DNA from: Holophagales bacterium | Lineage (GTDB): Bacteria; Acidobacteriota; Holophagae; Holophagales; Holophagaceae | Length of the DNA: 5,151 nt | Reading direction: 5' to 3' | NCBI GenBank assembly: GCA_031256155.1 | Contig: JAIRRD010000199.1 | Coordinates: 1-5,151, forward strand | Part shown: piece by piece, positions 1 to 4,910 of the stretch | Position numbering within the stretch: the stretch's first letter is position 1 | How the letters are laid out: each line of letters begins with the position of its first letter | Made by a program: the position numbers and the translations under genes | Notes under the pieces: model-generated | Databases searched by the model: none | The model's input: the letters and a program-made list of their open reading frames with translations, nothing else | Told to the model about the DNA's origin: nothing

Positions 1-155
1 GTAATGATACGAAAAAATTACCACCCATTAAAAATTAAAAAAATTAAACCATTAAATTGTTAAATTATTTTAATATTTATAATTTTAAAATAATTGCCAG
101 TAAATTATAAAAATAACAATTATAAATGAAGGCTATATAAAAATAATAATACATA

Positions 156-171
156 TTAATACGTGTACTAA
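156..171. promoter_or_regulatory. imperfect palindrome, possible operator
   Basis: Seven-base arms TTAATAC and GTACTAA are separated by GT. They are inverted complements except at one position (6 of 7 pairs). The size and symmetry fit a dimeric repressor site. The region is so AT-rich that chance symmetry is a serious alternative. Confidence 0.25.
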
Positions 172-217
172 TGATAATACAAAAGAATTTAAAAAATTTA
201 ATTATTTGAATATTCGT

Positions 218-229
218 AATCTTAAGATT
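218..229. promoter_or_regulatory. perfect 12-bp palindrome AATCTTAAGATT
   Basis: AATCTTAAGATT equals its own reverse complement. It shares the eight-base core TCTTAAGA with the palindrome at 287-296, 68 bases downstream centre to centre. Two copies of the same symmetric core in one intergenic region are what a dimeric regulator binding two sites, possibly with looping, would need. No regulator gene is adjacent, so the binding protein is unknown. Confidence 0.4.
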
Positions 230-254
230 TTTTACCGATACGTTTTATACAGCG

Positions 255-284
255 GTCAACTTATTGTAGTTGAATCGTTATAAA
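255..284 (+). promoter_or_regulatory. candidate promoter of the MCP gene
   Basis: TATAAA at 279-284 is a reasonable -10 box. The hexamer at the right distance, GTCAAC (255-260, 18-base spacer), is a poor -35 box, so activator dependence is possible. The palindrome at 287-296 would then lie at or just before the transcription start, a position suited to a repressor. An alternative is a sigma-28-like element: ACCGATAC at 234-241 resembles the flagellar-class GCCGATAA -10 box, with TAAT at 217-220 as a weak -35 at a slightly short spacing. Neither can be decided from sequence. Confidence 0.25.
256..273 (+). promoter_or_regulatory. hairpin-forming inverted repeat between the two CTTAAG palindromes
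   Basis: TCAACT (256-261) and AGTTGA (268-273) are perfect complements around the six-base loop TATTGT. The stem can extend outward with CGG (253-255) against TCG (275-277) if one A is bulged and a G-T pair is allowed. It could be an operator half-site pair, or an RNA hairpin if transcription begins upstream of it. It is not a terminator, because no T run follows. Confidence 0.35.
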
Positions 285-286
285 TA

Positions 287-296
287 GTCTTAAGAC
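287..296. promoter_or_regulatory. perfect 10-bp palindrome GTCTTAAGAC
   Basis: GTCTTAAGAC is its own reverse complement and repeats the core TCTTAAGA of the palindrome at 218-229. It lies just downstream of the TATAAA box at 279-284, where a bound protein would block transcription initiation. The pairing of two such sites is what raises it above chance. Confidence 0.4.
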
Positions 297-353
297 ATAT
301 GGTAGTAATCGCAACTGATATTTAAATTTCAACATCTGGATATTTTCCCAAAG

Positions 354-359
354 AGGAGG
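354..359 (+). promoter_or_regulatory. Shine-Dalgarno that fixes a TTG start for the MCP
   Basis: AGGAGG stands five bases before TTG at 365. An in-frame stop (TAA at 323-325) lies upstream and no other start codon lies between. The first in-frame ATG (codon 14) falls inside the first membrane segment. The TTG start is therefore well supported. Confidence 0.85.
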
Positions 360-364
360 TTCTC

Positions 365-1954
365 TTGAACTGGTATCTTAACTTAAAAATAAAATCGAAA
401 CTCATGGTGGCTTTTACGGTCGTAATAGTTATGACCATTGCAATAGGCGCCATAGGATTTTGGGCTGCCCGCTCAATAAGTTACGGTGGCACAAAACTGT
501 TTACACATGGGTACACGTGTCTCAGACTGGTGAGCATAGCTTCGGAAGAAATGACCGCCTGCCGCGCTGAAGTGCGCGACATGATTATAAGTTATGACCA
601 ACGGGAAGTACGTAAATTCATAGTGTCTTTGGAAAACCGCCTGACTCTGGTCAGTAACAATCTGGAAAAAACACTGAAAATTGTGGTGGGGGAACGCGAG
701 CATGAAGTTCTGATCAGAAAAGCTATGACATCAAAGGTTGCTTACGACCAAGCTAGCATAAGGATGAAGGAACTCTGCCTTGCAAACAGGAAAGATGAAG
801 CCATACAATACATGGGGACTACGCTCCTTGTTGCCTATCAGAAATGTATCGGGGATATGGCTGAGCTGAAGGACGGGATTGGCAAATTCGTCGAGGTACT
901 GGTAAAGGGAAACAATTCGACTGCCGACAGGAGTAACACTATCATGGTTGTTGCTTGCATCTTGGTCATCGCGTTTTCAGTCGTGCTCGCTACTTACATC
1001 GCGAACATGATAAAGCGTAGGCTGGGCATCCTGTCTGATAGTCTGCACGCTGTAGCCAATGGCGACCTGACAGTGAAATCCAGGTCAACATGCCCGGATG
1101 AAATTGGCTATCTGGCCGATACGCTGGGTGAGACGATAACGCATCTCAGGGCGCTCATAGGCAGTGTCAGTAGTGGCATTGATGGCGTAGCGAGCGGCTC
1201 TGTGGAGTTGTCGGCATCGGCGGAAGAGATGTCACACACTGAAGAGCAGATTGCCCACAGTGCCGATCTCCAGAGGGTCAGCGCAGAGAGAATGGCGGCC
1301 GCGATGGGTGAGCTGTCGGCTTCTATTGACGAGGTGGGAAACAACGCCTCAAGCTCTCTGCTACAGTTGGAGGCGGCTCTTGAGGCAACACAGCAGGGCA
1401 ACATGGCGGGTGCTTCGACCAATAGCGCTATGGAAGACATAACGCAGACAACGGGCAGGATAGCCCAGGCCATTGGCGTGATTCAGGATATAGCAAACCA
1501 GACTAATTTATTATCACTCAATGCCGCCATTGAGGCAGCGAAGGCCGGTGAACAGGGCAAGGGTTTCGCCGTTGTGGCTGAAGAGGTGAGGAAACTGGCA
1601 GAGCGTAGCGGTTCATCGGCAAAAGAGATAGCTCAGTACAACATAGAAGCCAGAAATTCAGTACAGCGCGGCGCTGAGATGGTAACCATCACCGTTGAGC
1701 TGCTGAATAAAATTAAATTAAACCTGGATCAGTTTGCAGTAAAGACGCGGGAGTCAGTGTCTGCAACCAGGGAGCAGTCCAAGGCCGGAACGGAGGTAGT
1801 CAGGCAGGTAGAGAAGAGCGTCACTGAAGCAGTTGCCGTGGCTTCCGCTTCATCGGATATGACAGCGACCACCAACGAAGTGTCTCGCACAGCCACAGAA
1901 CTGGCCAATCTGGCCTCCCAACTACAGGGTGATATAAGGAGGTTCAGGTTGTAA
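365..1954 (+). CDS. methyl-accepting chemotaxis protein (transmembrane chemoreceptor)
   Basis: This is an inner-membrane receptor that senses a ligand outside the cytoplasm and controls the CheA kinase through CheW. Order along the 529 residues: a short basic N-terminus; membrane segment 1 (about 13-35); a periplasmic sensor of about 155 residues, predicted mostly helical and best fitting a four-helix-bundle MCP sensor; membrane segment 2 (about 191-214); a HAMP linker (about 215-265); and a long coiled-coil signalling domain (about 285-520). The conserved hairpin tip that binds CheA and CheW is clear at about 373-400 ([20 protein letters not shown]), followed by [18 protein letters not shown]. 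The flanking helices should carry the adaptation glutamates and glutamines. No C-terminal NWETF-type tether for CheR is present; the protein ends RRFRL. The start is TTG behind AGGAGG. It is a single gene with no che or flagellar neighbours, as expected of an orphan receptor, so its ligand cannot be inferred. Confidence 0.96.
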   Translation: MNWYLNLKIKSKLMVAFTVVIVMTIAIGAIGFWAARSISYGGTKLFTHGYTCLRLVSIASEEMTACRAEVRDMIISYDQREVRKFIVSLENRLTLVSNNLEKTLKIVVGEREHEVLIRKAMTSKVAYDQASIRMKELCLANRKDEAIQYMGTTLLVAYQKCIGDMAELKDGIGKFVEVLVKGNNSTADRSNTIMVVACILVIAFSVVLATYIANMIKRRLGILSDSLHAVANGDLTVKSRSTCPDEIGYLADTLGETITHLRALIGSVSSGIDGVASGSVELSASAEEMSHTEEQIAHSADLQRVSAERMAAAMGELSASIDEVGNNASSSLLQLEAALEATQQGNMAGASTNSAMEDITQTTGRIAQAIGVIQDIANQTNLLSLNAAIEAAKAGEQGKGFAVVAEEVRKLAERSGSSAKEIAQYNIEARNSVQRGAEMVTITVELLNKIKLNLDQFAVKTRESVSATREQSKAGTEVVRQVEKSVTEAVAVASASSDMTATTNEVSRTATELANLASQLQGDIRRFRL

Positions 1955-1982
1955 CCCCAACCACTACTGCGGGACCGGGGTT
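1947..1982. terminator. possible shared hairpin at the convergent gene ends
   Basis: Two competing inverted repeats sit over the facing stops of the MCP and the unknown leftward gene. GGTTG (1947-1951) pairs with CAACC (1958-1962) around six bases. AACCCC (1953-1958) pairs with GGGGTT (1977-1982) around eighteen. Neither is followed by a T run on either strand, so a classical intrinsic terminator is not shown. With only 9 bases between the stop codons, each transcript probably runs into the other gene's 3' end. Confidence 0.25.
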
Positions 1983-2872
1983 GACGATCCATCATTTTGT
2001 GCTTTAGGTGGGAAAATCAATTCCCTTTCTTCTTCCATCCAATCAGCCAACCAGTTTTTTGCTTCGCCACCCCATCGTGGGATCAATTTCGAAGTATCAA
2101 AATCACAAACCAAGGCATGAGCCTCTCTGCAAATATCGTGTGTTATGGTAACCAAATTATTGCGTCCCTCTTGATTGGCAAAATCAAAAAACAGCTTGGA
2201 TCTTTTTTTTTGACCCGTTAAAAGCGGCTCCCGCAAATCATGGATTAAGTTGCAAACCCAATAATGCAATGCGTTTTGGGGGGACATCGGCTTTGAATCC
2301 TCCCATAAATAAGTGGTATCCTTTGGGTTTTCCAAAAAATTCAGTTCATCATCAATGGCATTTATTATATCGTCAAGGCCGTCAATAATGGTTTTGTTGG
2401 TAATCAGTCCGTTACTTTCCAGGTAGTAGTCAGGGGCCACAAACCTGCTACTGTGAAGGTACGGCCGATAATATCCTATGGCATCAGGTTTTTCTTCATT
2501 GGATAAAGACTTGGTGTCGTCCTTTACAGCGATAAAAGACTTGATGCCGTTCTTTGTAGCGACAACGGCATTTTGCAGTGCAATTAGGTGGTCTTTAAGC
2601 TCACTTGGCGCAAGGGTTGTACCGTCAAGCTTTTCCATGGCTGGATTTTCTAAGTAATTATCATGTTTTTCTGTCCCATTTTCGGTTAGACGGTCATTGT
2701 GATTTTGTAGCAAGCCTATGAACAACATCCTGCGCTTTGCGTCTTTTTCTAATTCTCCCATGATGGTTACTGACTGGGCGGCAATAGTTTTGCTTGCAAG
2801 CAAGTCCCTAATGATCCGCCCTTCATGTAGTCTTTCAAGAAACTTTTCGCTTCTGCTTTTCGCTTTCTCCAT
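1964..2872 (-). CDS. hypothetical protein, 302 residues, family not recognised
   Basis: I do not recognise this protein. It has no signal peptide and no membrane segment, so it is probably cytoplasmic. The N-terminus is charged and helical (about 1-60). A central part contains a tandem ten-residue repeat (104-113 and 114-123) and an aromatic stretch, YYRPYLH (134-140). The C-terminal third is rich in Trp, His and Cys (HYWVCNLIHDLREP at 203-216, ITHDICREAHALVCDFD at 243-259, PRWGGEAKNWLADWMEEE at 265-282) and reads like a folded domain. The His and Cys spacing might suggest metal binding, but no known motif is matched. The start is chosen from a good Shine-Dalgarno (AGGAGG, 8 bases upstream). 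The gene lies 65 bases downstream of xerC on the same strand. At about 40% G+C it is lower than rsmI or xerC, which suggests accessory or acquired origin. The long, intact frame and the ribosome binding site favour a real gene. Confidence 0.75.
   Translation of the reverse strand: MEKAKSRSEKFLERLHEGRIIRDLLASKTIAAQSVTIMGELEKDAKRRMLFIGLLQNHNDRLTENGTEKHDNYLENPAMEKLDGTTLAPSELKDHLIALQNAVVATKNGIKSFIAVKDDTKSLSNEEKPDAIGYYRPYLHSSRFVAPDYYLESNGLITNKTIIDGLDDIINAIDDELNFLENPKDTTYLWEDSKPMSPQNALHYWVCNLIHDLREPLLTGQKKRSKLFFDFANQEGRNNLVTITHDICREAHALVCDFDTSKLIPRWGGEAKNWLADWMEEERELIFPPKAQNDGSSTPVPQ
2203..2211 (-). repeat. nine-base poly-A tract inside the unknown gene
   Basis: The coding strand has nine consecutive A across codons 221-224 (Gln-Lys-Lys-Arg). 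A homopolymer of this length is prone to replication slippage and to polymerase or ribosome slippage. A one-base change would cut off the conserved-looking C-terminal third. Whether it varies in nature is not shown. Confidence 0.6.
2505..2564 (-). repeat. two-copy 30-bp in-frame tandem duplication
   Basis: Copies at 2505-2534 and 2535-2564 agree at 24 of 30 positions by hand alignment, and all six differences are transitions. The duplication keeps the reading frame and encodes adjacent ten-residue units, VATKNGIKSF (104-113) and IAVKDDTKSL (114-123), with shared pattern xAxKxxxKSx. The retained frame supports the gene being translated. Confidence 0.75.
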
Positions 2873-2880
2873 CCCTATGC

Positions 2881-2886
2881 CCTCCT
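2881..2886 (-). promoter_or_regulatory. Shine-Dalgarno of the unknown gene
   Basis: The coding strand reads AGGAGG eight bases before the ATG at 2870-2872. It is the best leftward ribosome binding site in the window and selects this start. Confidence 0.8.
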
Positions 2887-2914
2887 GGCCCGCAACGGTT
2901 GTATCACTTCAGCT

Positions 2915-2920
2915 ATTATA
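2915..2920 (-). promoter_or_regulatory. possible -10 box for the unknown gene
   Basis: A perfect TATAAT on the minus strand lies in the xerC-unknown gap, about 43 bases before the start codon. No good -35 hexamer lies 16-18 bases upstream (AAATAG at best). The surrounding DNA is AT-rich, so chance occurrence is likely enough to keep confidence low. If real, the unknown gene can be transcribed independently of xerC. Confidence 0.3.
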
Positions 2921-2937
2921 GTAATAATGACTATATT

Positions 2938-3867
2938 CTATTTTTTTGCCCTCGGATGTGCGGCCTCGTATGTTTTAGCTAACTGAGCCATATCCAGGTG
3001 TGTGTAATTTTGTGTCGTACTCAGGCTGGAATGCCCGAGGAGTTCTTGTATGACTCTCAAATCCATTCCTCTGCTCAGCAAGTGCGTTGCGAAAGAATGT
3101 CTGAGGGAGTGCGGACTTATTTTTGCCCTTACGGCAATCTGCTCTAGGGTTTGATTCAAAAAATTACGTACGCTAACGGTGGTGAGGCGCCCGCCTTTTT
3201 GATTGATGAATATAGCTGCGCTGGGAGGCAGACCTTTTGACGCCATGAAGTCTGAACGGAAATTTATGTATATTTCCAGTATCTCAGCGGCTGCGGCGTG
3301 GAATGGTACTAATCGCTGTTTGTAGCCTTTACCCAAAACCCGCACAGTTCGTTCAACCATATCCAAGTCCTGATGATTTAAACCGGTCAACTCTGAAACA
3401 CGCAATCCACAGGCGTACAGCAATTCAAAAACGCAACGGGCGCGTGAAGTGACAAAGTCAGTTGGGTCAATACTTTCCAGTAAATTCCAGCTTTCACCCT
3501 CTGTTAAAAATGCGGGTAGCCGCTTGGGCTGCTTTGGGTTTCTGAGGCATGATGCCGGATTATTCTGCAATCGTCCTGTCTCAAACATCCATTTGTAAAA
3601 AGTCCTGGCAGTTGAGAGTATTCGGGCTTGACTTGCCGGGTCCAGGCCCCGTTTGCCCAGTTCCAAAGCAAAGTGGCGCAGAATTTTGGGTTTGACAGCC
3701 CATCCATTCCATTTTTCCTGTCTTGCGTAAATTTCCAGTTTTTCCAGATCAGCGCACTGAGCGTGTTGAGTATGGGACGAAACAGCGCGTGCTCTTTGCT
3801 CTAAAAGAAAAGCTGTTATCGGGGCAGATAACGCGTCATTGGGCTGTTTGGCAATTTTTTCCATCAT
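2938..3867 (-). CDS. xerC: site-specific tyrosine recombinase XerC
   Basis: XerC acts with XerD at the chromosomal dif site to resolve chromosome dimers at division. The 309 residues match the family length (about 300). The N-terminal SAM-like core-binding domain covers about 12-100 and the catalytic domain about 115-300. All catalytic residues are visible: Arg156 in GLRVSEL, Lys180 in VLGKGYK, His253 and Arg256 in HSLRHSFATHLL, His279 in LLGHSSL, and the nucleophile Tyr288 in NYTHL. The ending AHPRAKK is common in XerC of several Gram-negative phyla. The start is the first of two adjacent ATG codons; an in-frame stop at 3880-3882 rules out a longer protein. No Shine-Dalgarno is visible before it, and the 140-bp palindromic element ends 13 bases upstream, which may have altered its expression. 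XerD or a stand-alone Xer protein is an alternative name, because the paralogues are hard to tell apart by eye. No dif-like site is seen here. Confidence 0.93.
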   Translation of the reverse strand: MMEKIAKQPNDALSAPITAFLLEQRARAVSSHTQHAQCADLEKLEIYARQEKWNGWAVKPKILRHFALELGKRGLDPASQARILSTARTFYKWMFETGRLQNNPASCLRNPKQPKRLPAFLTEGESWNLLESIDPTDFVTSRARCVFELLYACGLRVSELTGLNHQDLDMVERTVRVLGKGYKQRLVPFHAAAAEILEIYINFRSDFMASKGLPPSAAIFINQKGGRLTTVSVRNFLNQTLEQIAVRAKISPHSLRHSFATHLLSRGMDLRVIQELLGHSSLSTTQNYTHLDMAQLAKTYEAAHPRAKK

Positions 3868-3880
3868 TCTTGTTCTGTTT

Positions 3881-3895
3881 TATAGCCATTCCCCT
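3881..3895 (+). repeat. left terminal inverted repeat of the 140-bp element
   Basis: TATAGCCATTCCCCT is the inverted partner of 4006-4020 with two mismatches at positions 7-8. Its TA edge lies 13 bases upstream of the xerC ATG. The minus-strand reading of this end contributes TATA, part of a TATAAA word that might act as a weak -10 box for xerC. Confidence 0.7.
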
Positions 3896-3902
3896 TGGGA
3901 AT
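3888..3902. repeat. internal hairpin 1 of the element
   Basis: ATTCCC and GGGAAT are perfect complements around the loop CTT. The hairpin overlaps the left terminal repeat, so the end can fold on itself as well as pair with the opposite end. Hairpin 2 abuts it directly. Confidence 0.6.
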
Positions 3903-3915
3903 TGCACGGAGTGCA
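3903..3915. repeat. internal hairpin 2 of the element
   Basis: TGCAC and GTGCA are perfect complements around the loop GGA. The stem begins on the base after hairpin 1 ends, so the two could stack coaxially in RNA. Confidence 0.55.
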
Positions 3916-3940
3916 GAGGCTGCGTCGAGAGTGTAGAGAG

Positions 3941-3953
3941 CCGCCATAGGCGG
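3941..3953. repeat. internal hairpin 3 of the element (GC-rich)
   Basis: CCGCC and GGCGG are perfect complements around the loop ATA. It is the most GC-rich stem in the element and lies near its centre. It could pause or attenuate transcription between rsmI and xerC, but no T run follows, so it is not a classical terminator. Confidence 0.55.
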
Positions 3954-3970
3954 GGAACGAAACGGAAGGC

Positions 3971-3985
3971 GTAGTCGAAAACTAC
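3971..3985. repeat. internal hairpin 4 of the element
   Basis: GTAGT and ACTAC are perfect complements around the loop CGAAA. Confidence 0.5.
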
Positions 3986-3996
3986 AGTGAAAATTG

Positions 3997-4893
3997 CTAA
4001 TCAATAGGGGAACCGCTATACATGGAATTGCTACAAGCAACTCCTCTCACGGCAGCCATTTTATACACGTCTGAGGGTGGTTTGCCCAGGTGCCGTGCAA
4101 GCGGTTTGACTGCCTCGCGCAGGGTCATACCTCCTTCATATGCTGCGTCCAAAAATTTTTCGGCCCACTCAGGAAGGGTGTCTGATTCCTGGATTTGAGG
4201 ATTGTTTACGATAGTGCGTTTAGCGTCTGCACCGGCGATAACCAGTACCAGTTCGCCTCTGCGCTCCTGATCCAACTGAGCTATAACCTGGAATGGCGTA
4301 CCTCTGTACCACGTCTCATGCAGCTTTGTAAGCTCGCGACCAAGGGCCAACTCTCTGTCAGGCATTATTTCGCTTATGTCATTCAGCGCTTCTTCAATTC
4401 TGTGGGGAGTTTCAAATACAACAGTGGTTTCTTCCCTGCCAGCGAGTTTACGTATAAAAGAACGCCGTGCCTCAGATTTACTGGGTAAATATCCCAAAAA
4501 AGTGAAAGCGTGCGTGGGCAACCCCGAAGCCGCAACGGCCAGTATTACGACAGAAGGCCCTGGCAAGACGCACACCTGCGCACCTGATTCCCTGGCTAGG
4601 CGCACTAATTCAAAGCCCGGATCATTAATCCCTGGCATACCGGCGTCGGAGCAATAAACAACACTTTTCCCGGATGCCAAGGCATGTACCAAATCGCTGG
4701 CCTCTTGTACGCCAGCATGATCGTCAAAGCGGCGGAGCGGTTTATTAATATTCAAGTGTTTCAGTAAAAGGCCTGTGCGCCTTGTATCCTCGCAAACTAC
4801 CACATCACAGGATTCCAGCATCGTTATGGCTCTGACAGTTACATCCCCTAAATTGCCCAAAGGGGTTGGTACGAGTACAAGGCATCCCGGCAT
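3997..4893 (-). CDS. rsmI: 16S rRNA (cytidine-1402 2'-O)-methyltransferase
   Basis: RsmI uses S-adenosylmethionine to methylate the ribose 2'-OH of C1402 in the decoding centre of the small ribosomal subunit. The family signature is plain: LVPTPLGNLGDVTVRA at 7-22, CEDTRRTGLLLKHL at 34-47, SDAGMPGINDPG at 82-93, LPGPSVV at 110-116, FLGYLPSK at 132-139 and ETPHRIEEAL at 161-170. The length of 298 is close to the usual 280-290. The C-terminal small domain is present (GMTLREAVKPLARHLGKPPS at 255-274), but the usual ending shortly after VYKMA is followed by an odd tail. Its last seven residues come from the 140-bp inverted-repeat element. The start is the ATG at 4893, 17 bases after the nuoF stop, with no good Shine-Dalgarno, so translation may be coupled to nuoF. 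The enzymatic core is complete, so activity is expected. Confidence 0.95.
   Translation of the reverse strand: MPGCLVLVPTPLGNLGDVTVRAITMLESCDVVVCEDTRRTGLLLKHLNINKPLRRFDDHAGVQEASDLVHALASGKSVVYCSDAGMPGINDPGFELVRLARESGAQVCVLPGPSVVILAVAASGLPTHAFTFLGYLPSKSEARRSFIRKLAGREETTVVFETPHRIEEALNDISEIMPDRELALGRELTKLHETWYRGTPFQVIAQLDQERRGELVLVIAGADAKRTIVNNPQIQESDTLPEWAEKFLDAAYEGGMTLREAVKPLARHLGKPPSDVYKMAAVRGVACSNSMYSGSPID
4006..4020 (-). repeat. right terminal inverted repeat, coding for the rsmI C-terminus
   Basis: AGGGGAACCGCTATA is the inverted partner of 3881-3895. Read on the minus strand it encodes Tyr-Ser-Gly-Ser-Pro, residues 292-296 of RsmI. The repeat edge coincides with the first base of the Tyr292 codon. 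Confidence 0.7.
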
Positions 4894-4910
4894 TTCTACA
4901 CCAACTGAAA

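Larger units (their letters stand above)
1..364. other. AT-rich gene-free region upstream of the chemoreceptor
   Basis: No credible gene is visible on either strand. By hand count the first 240 bases are about 15% G+C, rising to about 30-35% over 241-364, which is far below the neighbouring genes. The left part is made of repeated ATTAAA and TATAAAAATAA words: CCATTAAA occurs at 25 and 49, and TATAAAAATAA at 106 and 136. The right part (about 150-300) contains several inverted repeats, listed separately, that look regulatory. Such DNA is intrinsically bendable and is a typical target of nucleoid proteins of the H-NS type, but that role is inference. A promoter for a gene beyond the left edge could also lie here. 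Confidence 0.8.
3881..4020. mobile_element. MITE-like 140-bp palindromic element with TA ends
   Basis: The two ends are inverted copies: TATAGCCATTCCCCT at 3881-3895, and AGGGGAACCGCTATA at 4006-4020, whose complement reads TATAGCGGTTCCCCT. They match at 13 of 15 positions, and the match stops at the outer TA. There is no ORF of its own, and four short hairpins lie inside. These are the marks of a miniature inverted-repeat transposable element. TA termini fit mobilisation by an IS630/Tc1-mariner-type transposase, which duplicates TA; this family assignment is inference. It lies between rsmI and xerC, provides the last seven rsmI codons and stop, and borders the xerC start. A structured regulatory RNA segment is the main alternative. 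Copies elsewhere in the genome cannot be seen from this window. Confidence 0.65.

Noticed and set aside
1..150. CRISPR-like repetition of ATTAAA words
   Set aside because: The repeated words are 6-11 bases of simple AT-rich sequence with no regular spacing and no unique spacers.
1..364. Riboswitch (for example a cyclic di-GMP type) in the MCP leader
   Set aside because: The conserved GC-containing core sequences of those classes are absent; only short hairpins in AT-rich DNA are present.
1..364. dif recombination site near xerC or in the AT-rich region
   Set aside because: No 28-bp sequence with the two 11-bp Xer arms and a TATA-containing centre was found by eye; the palindromes present are too short.
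1108..1473. 121-codon open frame on the minus strand inside the MCP gene
   Set aside because: It is antisense to the strongly conserved signalling domain, has no ribosome site, and its Ala/Ser/Leu-rich composition is what the complement of MCP codons gives.
2199..2212. T run at 2203-2211 as a rightward terminator
   Set aside because: It lies within a leftward coding region and no GC-rich stem precedes it.
1997..2221. 74-codon plus-strand frame opposite the unknown gene
   Set aside because: The opposite strand has a longer frame with a good Shine-Dalgarno and an in-frame duplication; this one has neither.
3723..3974. 83-codon plus-strand frame across the xerC start and the palindromic element
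   Set aside because: It is mostly the complement of xerC and then runs into the inverted-repeat element; no ribosome site or recognisable protein features.
4195..4657. Two overlapping plus-strand frames (4195-4488 and 4376-4657) opposite rsmI
   Set aside because: They are antisense to a clearly conserved methyltransferase and carry no motif or translation signal.
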